Made by a program: the position numbers and the translations under genes
Shown: in pieces, positions 53,760 through 62,877 of the stretch
How the letters are laid out: the number at the start of each line of letters is the position of its first letter
How positions within the stretch are numbered: the stretch's first letter is position 1
Source: Oscillospiraceae bacterium
GTDB taxonomy: Bacteria > Bacillota > Clostridia > Oscillospirales > Ruminococcaceae
Length of the DNA: 64,000 nucleotides
Reading direction: 5' to 3'
NCBI GenBank assembly: GCA_030539275.1
Contig: JAUNSK010000004.1
Span: forward strand, 62,001 to 126,000
The notes under the pieces: generated by a model
Seen by the model: only the letters and a program-made list of their open reading frames with translations
What the model was told of the DNA's origin: nothing
Database searches by the model: none

Positions 53760-54261
53760 ACTTCCATGAACATGAACATGTATCATCAGTGACCTGAGGA
53801 TAACAGCTCAGACATTCACAGCTTATCCTGTCATCGATCGTTTTGGCAAAGCCGCTGTATTCAACGATTCCCACACTTCTGCATGGATGAAATTCCATTC
53901 CTTTTCGCTTTCTTGCAGTCTGGACTCTGCAGTTGACTGCACGGTAAATAAGTGTATCACCACTGATAATTATCTCATCATCATTGATATTTGCATAATA
54001 CCTTAACTTCAGTGCTTCTTTGAGTCCTTCAAGTCCGGGATGTTCAGGTAGCTGCAGAAATTTCCTGATCCGGCCGGCTTCGATCACGGTAAATCGGCTC
54101 CAGGCTTCCTTATCATGAAACATAGCCTCGTCCATTCCAAGCTTTCGTTCAACTGACTGAAACCAGACGCCATCCATTGCAAGCCAGTTTTTTGAGTATA
54201 TTTCTATCAGATCAATAAGCTCATCCTTGCTAAGCCTGCTTAAAAGTTCATAATTATTCAT
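53734..54261 (-). CDS. DUF6125 family protein
   Basis: 175 residues. LSKDELIDLIEIYSKNWLAM, then DGVWFQSVERKLG and EAWSRFTVIEAGRIRKFL, match DUF6125. The C-terminal half has several Cys (NCRVQTARKRKG, FHPCRSVGIVEYSG, CECLSCYPQ), likely a metal site. Function unknown. Convergent with the beta-helix gene, whose 3' end it overlaps by 26 nt. Confidence 0.8.
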   Translation of the reverse strand: MNNYELLSRLSKDELIDLIEIYSKNWLAMDGVWFQSVERKLGMDEAMFHDKEAWSRFTVIEAGRIRKFLQLPEHPGLEGLKEALKLRYYANINDDEIIISGDTLIYRAVNCRVQTARKRKGMEFHPCRSVGIVEYSGFAKTIDDRISCECLSCYPQVTDDTCSCSWKFTLDGSVC

Positions 54262-54329
54262 TAATATCCACTCCGGTTTTTTATTTATCTTAACATATAT
54301 TTTCCTTCAAATCAACCTTAATCAAATCA

Positions 54330-54374
54330 AAAAAAGACTGATATCAGAGCGTCTTTCCTGATATCAGTCTTTTT
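54330..54374. terminator. Bidirectional terminator
   Basis: A perfect 17-bp stem (54331-54347 with 54358-54374) with a 10-nt loop and A/T tracts at its two ends, between the DUF6125 start and the lipoprotein stop. Confidence 0.88.
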
Positions 54375-54390
54375 GCTGTGTCATCAATAA

Positions 54391-55644
54391 TCATTTCTTT
54401 TCAAATATACATACTGTATGACCTGTTTTTTTACAATCAGTAGTATATTCAAATGATTCGATAAACCCGTAATCATCTTTAATGCAGCATCTGTAATAAC
54501 CATCATGCAGATTACTGAATTCTACAAGTTTTTTCTCACTCAGATCATATATGTATGGTGTCTGCTTTTCACCAGAAATGTCATTCCATACAGCATAGCT
54601 GCTGTTTACTTTTAAATCTTCAAAATATTCCATGCCGGACTGATCTGTACTCAGTATATCTGTCTGTGAATCAAGTTCTCTGATTGTCTTCTTTTGTCCT
54701 TTTCTGTATACAGCAAAAACCCCATCATCTGTAATGTTGATATACATCGTATTATTATCCATATTAAAACTGAAATCATCATTTTCTGTATCTATTGGTC
54801 TGATTGCAGTATAATCTTTTGTTTTCTCATCATAGAAATATGCTGCTGGTCTTCCATTTGCAATGATCGGGTTGTATGCATCTTCACATAGTTTTGTAAG
54901 CTCACCAGTTTGAATGTCATACCTGAATATTGAATAAATATCACCTTTTTCTGAATTGAATGCATTTTCACAGTATGTAATTGTAGTAAAATATACGCAG
55001 TTATTATAAAGCAGTGTACCGGCATTCATTGCACTCGACGAAAATATTTCATCAAATTTCATGATCTGCTGCTGAGTCTGATCTTTTGCATTATAAAGAT
55101 AAATCCGGGAGTAATCATTTGACATTGAATTAGCCGAATGATCTTCTCTTTCATATAAGATATAATAATCATTATCGTAGGCCGCCAATGCATCGTCTGA
55201 ATTCATTTCAAACATTTTTAAAAAACTATTGTCAGTCAGATCATATACACCAACCTGGACTGCTGAATTTACAGATTCTGTACCAGACTCGAAAACCTGC
55301 GTTAATATTTTGTTTTTGTCATATATATCAAGCAGATAGTATTCATATCCGTCTATATTTTCCGGCACGTTATAGACTTTACAGTTATATATATCCTCAG
55401 CCTTAACTGTATCTGCATGGAATTCATAATTTCCTGTATTCTGATCATTATCTGTCTGTTCGTTTGAAACAACAGATTCTTTAGTTGTTGATTGTGTCAC
55501 TTCATTTTCTGTTGCGGAAGTGACCTGCTGCGTAGAATTCTGTGTACTTATACCTGATCCGGATGAAACAGAATTCCGGCCGCATGATACCGATAAAAGG
55601 CATACGGCAGCGAAAGCCAGACTAATAATTGATGATCTGTTCAT
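54391..55644 (-). CDS. Unknown beta-propeller-like lipoprotein
   Basis: 417 residues from ATG 55644, with GGGAGA about 7 nt upstream. The signal ends LLSVSC, with a Ser/Thr/Gln-rich linker to about 75. The rest has repeated strands (YDLTDNSFLKMFEMN, IYLYNAKDQTQQQIMKFDE, FRYDIQTGELTKLCED, PYIYDLSEKKLVEFSN), suggesting a seven- or eight-bladed propeller of the DUF5050/TolB-like kind. Its function is not evident. Confidence 0.62.
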   Translation of the reverse strand: MNRSSIISLAFAAVCLLSVSCGRNSVSSGSGISTQNSTQQVTSATENEVTQSTTKESVVSNEQTDNDQNTGNYEFHADTVKAEDIYNCKVYNVPENIDGYEYYLLDIYDKNKILTQVFESGTESVNSAVQVGVYDLTDNSFLKMFEMNSDDALAAYDNDYYILYEREDHSANSMSNDYSRIYLYNAKDQTQQQIMKFDEIFSSSAMNAGTLLYNNCVYFTTITYCENAFNSEKGDIYSIFRYDIQTGELTKLCEDAYNPIIANGRPAAYFYDEKTKDYTAIRPIDTENDDFSFNMDNNTMYINITDDGVFAVYRKGQKKTIRELDSQTDILSTDQSGMEYFEDLKVNSSYAVWNDISGEKQTPYIYDLSEKKLVEFSNLHDGYYRCCIKDDYGFIESFEYTTDCKKTGHTVCIFEKK

Positions 55645-55731
55645 TTTACATCTCCCTGTATATAATATTAAGTAATCTTTTATAAAAATTATACCATAAT
55701 ATATAACATTGTGCAACATAAACCATATAAA

Positions 55732-55771
55732 AACAGCTGCCATTTTAAGTAGAACCATAATGGCAGCTGTT
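55732..55771 (-). terminator. Terminator after the 100-residue membrane protein gene
   Basis: A perfect 13-bp stem (55732-55744 with 55759-55771) followed on the minus strand by five T. Confidence 0.82.
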
Positions 55772-55786
55772 GTTTTGATCAACATT

Positions 55787-56089
55787 TTATATTTTCATAT
55801 TATTATTCAGAGCATATTTTGATATGACAAAAAGCTCATGACCGGTTTCATCTATAACAGTAACTGTCCCGTCTTCGTTGTCAACCATATAATCACATGA
55901 TATGCATGCATTTATTATTATATTTCTTTCCTTTGAGGTGCAGTATGAAAACAGAGCCAGCTTTTTGCAGCTTTCATTATTTATCAGCTGTTTGATTTTT
56001 ATGCTGTAATATATATTAAAAATTATTTTATAGAAACAAAATACCAGTACAGCAAATAAACATATGACTATTGTTAATTTCATTTTCAT
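55787..56089 (-). CDS. Small membrane-anchored protein of unknown function
   Basis: 100 residues with a single N-terminal hydrophobic segment (about 4-28), then a small basic and acidic domain (KLALFSYCTSKERNIIINAC, then DNEDGTVTVIDETGHELFVI). AAAGGGGAG lies just before ATG 56089. No family recognised. It is followed by its own terminator, so it is a single-gene unit. Confidence 0.55.
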   Translation of the reverse strand: MKMKLTIVICLFAVLVFCFYKIIFNIYYSIKIKQLINNESCKKLALFSYCTSKERNIIINACISCDYMVDNEDGTVTVIDETGHELFVISKYALNNNMKI

Positions 56090-56229
56090 CTCCCCTTTCA
56101 GTAACCTTATTATAACTCATATATGTCATAATTACAAGTTATTTAGACATATTTCGATATATATTTTACTATTTTCACAAATTAAAAAACTATTAATGTC
56201 AGAAATGTCATCAAAACATTTTTAAACAC

Positions 56230-56390
56230 CTTACTAAAAATAATTTTAGGATTATTGACTATCCCTGTAAATATAGTATTGCCTGCATTGTCCCAAACAT
56301 AATATATAAATGGTCTGTCAAGTTCAGAGTATATTTTTTCAATATTCTAAGGAAGCGGACTGCCATAACAGATGAGTTCCGGTAACCTTC
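56230..56390 (-). pseudogene. C-terminal fragment of a third serpin
   Basis: The minus-strand frame reads ELDRPFIYYVWDNAGNTIF then TGIVNNP, matching the intact neighbours' ELDRPFIYYVSDNNGTPVF and MGIINDP. Upstream of this the frame reads into unrelated residues with no start, and downstream it runs past the usual end. It is a degraded copy, probably from an older tandem duplication. Confidence 0.8.
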
Positions 56391-56484
56391 TCTGCCAGAG
56401 CTTTACCTGAAGTTTACTATTGTGAATATTTATATTATGTACCATTTTTATTTATTGCTGCATTAATTTTACATCTTGACTGTA

Positions 56485-56530
56485 ATATAAAACAGGAGTT
56501 CTCATTCCGGAGATAACTCCTGTTTTATAT
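56485..56530 (-). terminator. Terminator after serpin A
   Basis: A perfect 16-bp stem (56485-56500 with 56515-56530). Its AACAGGAG core recurs in the hairpin after serpin B, so the terminator seems to have been duplicated with the gene. Confidence 0.75.
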
Positions 56531-56558
56531 GAAAAATAGGATGACCTGGAATTAAATT

Positions 56559-58442
56559 TTATGATGGATCATTAATTATTCCCATAAATACAGGTGTTCC
56601 ATTGTTGTCAGAAACATAGTATATAAACGGTCTGTCAAGTTCAAAATTAATTTCATCTGATGTCATAAATCCTGTATTTTCTATTTCTAAAAGAGTAAAG
56701 GCTGCTGCTTCACATCCTTTTTCATCTATAGCAATACCTGCTTCGTGAATTATGTCAGAGATGTATGCACCTGTTCCATTGTTTTTGTCAGGATCAATTG
56801 CTCTGCTGAAGTCAGCTGATAGCCTATCAAATGCATTCCTTATTCCAAGCTCTTTAGCAGTATCAGAAAACTCATATTTACTCTTTACGTCAAATTTCGG
56901 AACGCTGAAAATTACCCTGGCACTCTTTTTAGTCATAGTATCATTGATTATTTCAAGAAGAGTGTCGCTGTCAGAAACGATATCATTAACTGTTGAGTCC
57001 TCATCAGGAAGGATAAAGTTCATTTTGTATCTGTCATGCATGGCAATAGAAAACTTGGTATAATCATCACCGATTCCTACTGTACCGGAATCATATATAT
57101 TCTTTAAGAATTTGCAGGTTTCATTGCTGCCGTCTTTCTTCGTGAAAGTTCCGTCTGCTGCATTAGAAAAATTATCGATCCATGTGTTTTTATAATTAAC
57201 AGTATTAATGATTTTCATTATATCTGAAGTCGGGTCAACTTCTATATCGGGTTTGAACTTTCCTCCTGTGTTATCGCTTATCCAGTTGCTGATTTTATCG
57301 CTTACTTCTTTCTTCTGCGAGAAGTTCTCTGAAAAAACTGCAGTAAAATATTTCTGAGCAAGCATTTCAATCGGTTCCTGCTCAACTGTATATATATCAT
57401 TGATCCATACGGAATTTGCGATCTTCATATATCTTGACAGTTCATCAAAATAAAGACTGTTGAAGAGATCTGAGTTATCAGTTCTCAGTTCGTCAAGCGA
57501 TGATGCCCCGAGCACTTCAAGGAACTCTGAAAGTGTCTCACCATCTGTACATTCAGCAGCCTGTGATAATGCCATATACAGACTAAGCGGTGAACACACC
57601 TCATTTTCCGTATCATTGTTTTTATACAGAGCAGTTATAGTTTTTGCAGTGAAGTCATTGAAGCCTTCATTTTTATAATCTGCTGTTCTTACTGCAGAGC
57701 TGTAATCAGGAGCAGCAACTGCTGACTTATTAGGATCTGCATTATAGTCAGTTTTGTCGCTCATAAGATTATTTATGATGTATATAAAATCAATTATATT
57801 GATCTTTGAATCCAGATTGTAATCAGACATTATTGTCTCATCCCCGGTCAGTGTTTCACCGGTGTTCAGTAGATAATTCTTGATCTTTATAATATCTGAA
57901 GCTGAAATAGTACCGTTGCAGTCGCAGTCGCCGATGATCTGAAAATCATATCCCTTTTTATTGGCATATGCCTGGGCATAAGAACCTATGTAGCCTCTGA
58001 TCGTAAGATCATCAGGAAGAATATTGTCTTCAATATCAATAACCTCTCCCGGAACAGTAAGATATTTTAATGAATCAGTACTAGTGAGTGCGTCTGTTGC
58101 TATTATTTTAAGCTTGCTTGGCAAAACAAGGTTTTCAATATTGGTACAGTCACATCCGAATGACCTGATATCAAAGACTGACTTGCCGTTTACCTCTGAG
58201 GGAATATATGCTGTAGGATTGTTGGAACTAAAGTAAGACAGTGAATACCAGTCAATATATTTTTCCTGCTGTTCATCAAAAACGCTGCCGTAGTTTCCCA
58301 TTTCTACTTCAGCACGGATATTTTCATCCTCATACTTATTACCCGATGGATAGTAAGCTGCACTGATATCAGCAGTTGGTATGGATGCTGATGCCGACAT
58401 TGCCAAGATAAACGATAAAACTGATGCTAAAAACTTCTTCAT
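56559..58442 (-). CDS. Secreted serpin with internal dockerin (serpin A)
   Basis: 627 residues. A signal peptide (1-20) leads to a short LRR_5/BspA-like region (about 75-168, ending YIGSYAQAYANKKGYDF), then a type I dockerin (170-229, GDCDCNGTISASDIIKIKNY and DYNLDSKINIIDFIYIINN), then a serpin domain (about 255-627). The serpin has NSVWIND, TVNYKNTWIDNF, a hinge DEKGCEAAAF, and the C-terminal ELDRPFIYYVSDNNGTPVF. A suicide protease inhibitor held in the cellulosome. The reactive bond, from spacing, is near NTG; the target is unknown. Cys sits at P14, where small residues are usual. Confidence 0.93.
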   Translation of the reverse strand: MKKFLASVLSFILAMSASASIPTADISAAYYPSGNKYEDENIRAEVEMGNYGSVFDEQQEKYIDWYSLSYFSSNNPTAYIPSEVNGKSVFDIRSFGCDCTNIENLVLPSKLKIIATDALTSTDSLKYLTVPGEVIDIEDNILPDDLTIRGYIGSYAQAYANKKGYDFQIIGDCDCNGTISASDIIKIKNYLLNTGETLTGDETIMSDYNLDSKINIIDFIYIINNLMSDKTDYNADPNKSAVAAPDYSSAVRTADYKNEGFNDFTAKTITALYKNNDTENEVCSPLSLYMALSQAAECTDGETLSEFLEVLGASSLDELRTDNSDLFNSLYFDELSRYMKIANSVWINDIYTVEQEPIEMLAQKYFTAVFSENFSQKKEVSDKISNWISDNTGGKFKPDIEVDPTSDIMKIINTVNYKNTWIDNFSNAADGTFTKKDGSNETCKFLKNIYDSGTVGIGDDYTKFSIAMHDRYKMNFILPDEDSTVNDIVSDSDTLLEIINDTMTKKSARVIFSVPKFDVKSKYEFSDTAKELGIRNAFDRLSADFSRAIDPDKNNGTGAYISDIIHEAGIAIDEKGCEAAAFTLLEIENTGFMTSDEINFELDRPFIYYVSDNNGTPVFMGIINDPS

Positions 58443-58601
58443 TGCTTATCCTCCTCTATTCTTCATCAAATTTTTTGAGAAACTTATACTAAAAAAAATA
58501 CTTCTCAGATTATCAAAAAGCTACATATATACTAAAAAAAATTTATCTTTGATATACTATGTTTGTAAACCTCCGCCGTTGTGTTCCCCATATATCAATA
58601 A

Positions 58602-58634
58602 AACAGGAGCTGCCTTTTCAGGACAGCTCCTGTT
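58602..58634 (-). terminator. Terminator after serpin B
   Basis: A perfect 11-bp stem (58602-58612 with 58624-58634) and an 11-nt loop, 36 nt past the serpin B stop. Between it and the serpin A start (58443-58600) is AT-rich sequence that should hold the serpin A promoter. Confidence 0.7.
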
Positions 58635-58669
58635 AGCTCAGGACTTTATTACAGTCCCGTAATTATAAA

Positions 58670-60544
58670 TCAATTCTGCGTAGGATCATTAATTATTCCC
58701 ATAAATACAGGTGTTCCGTTGTTGTCAGAAACATAGTATATAAACGGTCTGTCAAGGTTGAATTCAATTGTATTATTCTCTGAAGGTAAAGAGGTTGGTT
58801 CCATTGTGATAATAGAATATGCTGCTGCTTCACATCCCTGTTCGTCAATTGAAATGCCTGCTTCATGATCTATTTTGCCTATATAAGCTCCCAGACCGTT
58901 CTTGTCAGGGTCTATAATTCTGCTGAAATCTGCTGCATCAGGATCAAATGCACAATTGATTCCAAGTTCTTCAGCAGTCTGTGAAAAATCATATTTACTC
59001 TTGACATCAAATTTCGGAACACTGAAATTAACTGTGACTGACTTCTTTGTCATAGTATCATCTATAATTTCACTGAGAGTATCAGGATCTGATATGATCT
59101 CATTTACACTGCTGTCCTCATCAGGAAGGATAAAGTTCATTTTGAAATTGTCAAGCATATTTACAGAAAACTTTGTATAGTCATCACCAAGTCCTGCTTT
59201 ATCAAATAAAAAAGTTTTCTTTAGAAACTTGCAGATTTCCTCACTGCCGTCTTTTTTAGTGAAAGCTGCATCAGCAGCAGGTGTGAAATTTTCAGACCAG
59301 CTATCTTTGAAGTTCACAGTATTTATAATAGCCATCATATCATTATCCGGGTCTATTGAGAACTCAGGTTTTAATTTTCCGCCCGTATTATCATTGATCC
59401 AATTGTTTATTTTCGAGCTTACCTCAGCCTGCTTTGCGAAGTCCTCTGAAAATACAGCTGTAAAATAACTTGAAGACAGTTCATCAAGAGTTTCCTGTTC
59501 AAGTTTGTATCTGTTATAGAACCAGACTGAATTTGCAATTTTCATATAGCTTGACAGATCATCAAAATAAAGACTGTTAAAGAGGGATGAATTGGTGGTC
59601 CTTAGATCTTCAAGTGACGATGCACCAAGCACATTCAGAAATTCTTCGAGTGTCTCTGAGTCTGAACATTCAGCAGCCTGTGATAATGCCATATACATAC
59701 TAAGAGGTGAACAAACCTCATTTTCCGTGTCATTGTCCTTATACAGAGTACTGATCATCTTAGCAGTAAAGTCATTGAAGCCTTCATTACTGTAATTATT
59801 TATTCTGGATGTTTTACTTAGATCAGGAGATGCAACTGCTGACTTGTTAGGATCTGCATATATAACAGTTTTATCGCTTATAAGATTGTTTATAATATAG
59901 ATAAAATCAACGACATTTATCTTTTTATCCAGATTATAATCACACAGAACTGCCTGATCATCTGTAAGTGTTTCACCGGTATTAAGAAGATATTGCTTTG
60001 CTTTCAGTATGTCCGATGCATTAATGGTGCCATTTGCGTCACAGTCACCTATCATCTGAAAATCATAACCGTATTTTTCTGCATATCTCTGAGCAAATGA
60101 TCCGATATAGCCTCGTATAGTAACATCCTGCGCAAAATACTGATCTCCTATAACAGCTACATTTGCAGGAATCGTCAGATACTTCAGAGTCTGAGTACTG
60201 TTAAAAGCATCCGGTGATATGGCTTTAATTGTTTTCGGAAGAACAAGACTCTCTACATTCGTACAGTTACAGCTATAAGACATCAGGTCAAATATTGTAT
60301 TGTCCTTTACTTTTTCAGGGATATATGCAACAGGATCCTGTGAACTAAACGAAGTTAATGAATACCATGGGATGTACTCTCCCTCTGCCTCATCAAAAAC
60401 ATCACCGAACGTGGATCTCTGAGCCTGCACATACATGCTTTCATTATTGTCCTGAGAGTATGCACTGATGTTGCCGGACGATAATGATGCTGACGCCGAC
60501 ACTGCTAATATTAGTGATAAAACGCAAGAAAAAGATTTTTTCAT
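58670..60544 (-). CDS. Secreted serpin with internal dockerin (serpin B)
   Basis: 624 residues from ATG 60544, with GGGAGG 7 nt upstream. Same order as serpin A: signal peptide (1-20), truncated LRR_5-like region (about 75-168), dockerin (about 170-230, GDCDANGTINASDILKAKQY and DYNLDKKINVVDFIYIINN), serpin domain to the end. The hinge is DEQGCEAAAY and the loop after it reads SIITMEPTSLPSENNTIEF, quite unlike serpin A, while the flanks are nearly the same. The paralogues therefore probably inhibit different proteases. It is likely made as its own transcript. Confidence 0.93.
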   Translation of the reverse strand: MKKSFSCVLSLILAVSASASLSSGNISAYSQDNNESMYVQAQRSTFGDVFDEAEGEYIPWYSLTSFSSQDPVAYIPEKVKDNTIFDLMSYSCNCTNVESLVLPKTIKAISPDAFNSTQTLKYLTIPANVAVIGDQYFAQDVTIRGYIGSFAQRYAEKYGYDFQMIGDCDANGTINASDILKAKQYLLNTGETLTDDQAVLCDYNLDKKINVVDFIYIINNLISDKTVIYADPNKSAVASPDLSKTSRINNYSNEGFNDFTAKMISTLYKDNDTENEVCSPLSMYMALSQAAECSDSETLEEFLNVLGASSLEDLRTTNSSLFNSLYFDDLSSYMKIANSVWFYNRYKLEQETLDELSSSYFTAVFSEDFAKQAEVSSKINNWINDNTGGKLKPEFSIDPDNDMMAIINTVNFKDSWSENFTPAADAAFTKKDGSEEICKFLKKTFLFDKAGLGDDYTKFSVNMLDNFKMNFILPDEDSSVNEIISDPDTLSEIIDDTMTKKSVTVNFSVPKFDVKSKYDFSQTAEELGINCAFDPDAADFSRIIDPDKNGLGAYIGKIDHEAGISIDEQGCEAAAYSIITMEPTSLPSENNTIEFNLDRPFIYYVSDNNGTPVFMGIINDPTQN

Positions 60545-60730
60545 TAAAATTCCTCCCAAAACTTATATATAAATAAAATTCGTAAAAGCAGATATTTCTG
60601 TTCTTATAATAATACTGTTATTCTTATTAAAATGCTACATAAAATTTTTCTGGAATTTAATAAACTGGTTGAATTATTTTTTTATGAATCAAAAATAATC
60701 TTTATAAAGCAAATATAGCTTATCATGATA

Positions 60731-60759
60731 TTGAAAATAAATTTGCTGTATGCTATAAT
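60731..60759 (+). promoter_or_regulatory. Promoter for the SdpI-like gene
   Basis: TTGAAA (60731-60736), 17-nt spacer, TATAAT (60754-60759), 25 nt before ATG 60785 with AAAGGAGG between. Confidence 0.75.
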
Positions 60760-60784
60760 ATTAGTAAATAAAGGAGGTAAAATT

Positions 60785-61165
60785 ATGAGAGATATTATAT
60801 TGCTGGTCTTTTCAGGACTGCTGATACCGTCTTTAATGCTTGTTTTCGGATTTTATTTCCGTAAAAAAGCACCTGAAAAAATAAATCATCTGTTTGGTTA
60901 CCGCACATCCATGTCAATGAAAAATGAAGATACCTGGAGATTTGCTCATCTGTATATGGGAAAAGTCTGGTGCCTGACAGGCACAGTAATGTTTATCGCA
61001 AGCCTGATAATTATACTTCTGATCTTTAACAAAGGCAGTAAATGTATAGATACAGCTGAAATACTGATGTGCACTATACAGACAATTATTATAGTTATTA
61101 CACTTATCCCTACTGAAGCCGCTCTCAGAAAAAACTTTTATGAAGACGGGATCAGAAAAGAATAA
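60785..61165 (+). CDS. SdpI-family membrane protein (short form)
   Basis: 126 residues from ATG 60785, with AAAGGAGG 7 nt upstream. Three hydrophobic segments. INHLFGYRTSMSMKNEDTWR then FAHLYMGKVW is the SdpI signature. Bacillus SdpI gives immunity to the SdpC toxin and has an extra N-terminal domain that is absent here. No toxin gene is nearby, so its role may be general. Single gene with its own promoter and terminator. Confidence 0.82.
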   Translation: MRDIILLVFSGLLIPSLMLVFGFYFRKKAPEKINHLFGYRTSMSMKNEDTWRFAHLYMGKVWCLTGTVMFIASLIIILLIFNKGSKCIDTAEILMCTIQTIIIVITLIPTEAALRKNFYEDGIRKE

Positions 61166-61182
61166 AAATATTCCTTAACGTA

Positions 61183-61222
61183 AAAAACCTCTTTCAGAAA
61201 TATGCGTCTGAAAGAGGTTTTT
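61183..61222. terminator. Bidirectional terminator, SdpI-like gene and rfbC
   Basis: A perfect 16-bp stem (61183-61198 with 61207-61222), 8-nt loop, with A/T tracts on both sides, between two convergent stops. Confidence 0.88.
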
Positions 61223-61226
61223 ATTA

Positions 61227-61784
61227 TTAAAAGAGAGTTCCCAGATCCTTAAATGCCGGATTTACCTTATCCTTATCGCTAAGAAGAATTTCCATACCGT
61301 CTTCTATCGGCCACTCAACACCGATGTCAGGATCATTCCACATAAGTCCGCCTTCATCAGTCGGATCATAGAACTGAGTGCACTTGTAGCAGAATGCAGC
61401 AGTGTCAGAAAGAACTACAAAACCATGTGCAAATCCTTCCGGAATATAGAACTGCTTTTTATTTTCTGCGCTTAATTTAACACCGAACCATTTGCCGTAT
61501 GTCTCACTGTCTTTTCTCAGATCAACAGCAACATCAAATACTTCGCCCTCTATACAGCGGACAAGCTTGCCCTGTGGATGAGTTTTCTGAAAATGAAGAC
61601 CTCTGAGAACGCCTTTCTTTGAACGTGACTCATTATCCTGTACAAATTTCATATCAAGTCCTGCGGCAGCAAATTCGTTGTAATTATATGTTTCCATAAA
61701 ATAACCGCGATGATCTCCGTAGACTGTTGGTTCAATTACATAAACATCTTTAATAGGTGTGTTGATAAAATTAAATTTTCCCAT
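61227..61784 (-). CDS. rfbC: dTDP-4-dehydrorhamnose 3,5-epimerase
   Basis: 185 residues. Cupin-type epimerase with TVYGDHRGYFMETYN, GVLRGLHFQKTHPQGKLVR with the catalytic His, VFDVAVDLRKDSETYG, and FYIPEGFAHGFVVLS. Third step of dTDP-L-rhamnose synthesis. It comes last in a run ugd-rfbD-rfbB-rfbC on the minus strand, with 31 nt to rfbB. Confidence 0.95.
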   Translation of the reverse strand: MGKFNFINTPIKDVYVIEPTVYGDHRGYFMETYNYNEFAAAGLDMKFVQDNESRSKKGVLRGLHFQKTHPQGKLVRCIEGEVFDVAVDLRKDSETYGKWFGVKLSAENKKQFYIPEGFAHGFVVLSDTAAFCYKCTQFYDPTDEGGLMWNDPDIGVEWPIEDGMEILLSDKDKVNPAFKDLGTLF

Positions 61785-61815
61785 TTTAATAATGCTCCTG
61801 TTATTTTTATTTTAA

Positions 61816-62850
61816 TTATTTATTCAGAACGCTTTTCTTAGAATACATATCTTTGTAATAGTTCTGATATTCACCATTTATAATATGTTCCCACCAGTCT
61901 CTGTTATCAAGATACCAGCTTATTGTTTTCTGGATTCCGTCTGCAAACTTAGTCTCGGGAAGCCAGCCGAGTTCATTATGTATTTTTGTCGGATCAATGG
62001 CATATCTCATATCATGACCTGCTCTGTCAGTAACATATGTTATCAGATCCTCACTCTTGTCCAGTGCCTTGATGATTATCTTAACGATATCAATATTTTT
62101 CATTTCATTGTGTCCGCCGATGTTGTATACCTCGCCGACTGTTCCTTTACGGATTATCAGGTCAATTGCTCTGCAGTGATCTTCAACGTAGAGCCAGTCT
62201 CTTACATTAAGGCCTTCACCATAAACAGGAAGCGGCTTGTCATTAAGTGCGTTTGCTATCATCAGAGGGATAAGCTTCTCCGGGAAATGATATGGACCGT
62301 AGTTGTTTGAACATCTTGAGATCGTTACAGGAAGTCCGAAAGTTCTGTGGTATGCCTGTACAAGCAGATCAGCACTTGCTTTTGATGCTGAATAAGGGCT
62401 GCTTGTATGGATTGGAGTTGTTTCAGTAAAGAAAAGATCAGGTCTGTCAAGAGGAAGGTCACCATAAACTTCGTCTGTAGATACCTGATGATACCTTTTG
62501 ATGCCATACTTTCTGCATGCATCCATCAGAACCTGAGTTCCGATAATATTAGTATTCAGGAAAACCCCTGGATTTTCTATTGATCTGTCAACATGTGATT
62601 CAGCAGCAAAGTTTACTACGATATCAGGATGTTCCTCTTCAAAAAGTCTGTTTACTGCTTCTCTGTCAGTTATATCGGCCTTTACAAATCTGAAGTTAGG
62701 GTTCTCCATTACAGGAGCGAGTGTTTCGAGATTTCCGGCATATGTAAGACAGTCAAGACAGATTATTCTGTCATCCGGGTATTTACCAAGCATATAGTGA
62801 ACGAAATTGCCTCCGATAAATCCTGCTCCGCCAGTAACGATAATAGTCAT
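61816..62850 (-). CDS. rfbB: dTDP-glucose 4,6-dehydratase
   Basis: 344 residues, extended SDR. TGGAGFIGGNFVHYML for NAD binding, NFAAESHVDRSI, catalytic STDEVYGDL, and YSASKASADLLV with Tyr and Lys. Substrate-binding block NNYGPYHFPEKLIPL. It turns dTDP-glucose into dTDP-4-keto-6-deoxyglucose. rfbD lies 27 nt upstream. Confidence 0.96.
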   Translation of the reverse strand: MTIIVTGGAGFIGGNFVHYMLGKYPDDRIICLDCLTYAGNLETLAPVMENPNFRFVKADITDREAVNRLFEEEHPDIVVNFAAESHVDRSIENPGVFLNTNIIGTQVLMDACRKYGIKRYHQVSTDEVYGDLPLDRPDLFFTETTPIHTSSPYSASKASADLLVQAYHRTFGLPVTISRCSNNYGPYHFPEKLIPLMIANALNDKPLPVYGEGLNVRDWLYVEDHCRAIDLIIRKGTVGEVYNIGGHNEMKNIDIVKIIIKALDKSEDLITYVTDRAGHDMRYAIDPTKIHNELGWLPETKFADGIQKTISWYLDNRDWWEHIINGEYQNYYKDMYSKKSVLNK

Positions 62851-62877
62851 TTTTCTTCCTCCATAAAACTAAATATA

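Larger units (their letters stand above)
56090..56558. other. 469-nt gap holding a serpin remnant and a terminator
   Basis: Right of the small membrane gene the sequence is AT-rich without genes; 56230-56390 carries the serpin remnant and 56485-56530 a hairpin. No other coding frame could be supported. Confidence 0.6.

Noticed and set aside
56230..56530. CRISPR or repeat array near the serpins
   Set aside because: The recurring pieces are a serpin fragment and related terminator hairpins, not evenly spaced repeats.
60785..61165. Toxin-immunity pair with the SdpI-like protein
   Set aside because: No SdpC-like or other toxin frame is next to it; the neighbours are serpins and rhamnose genes.
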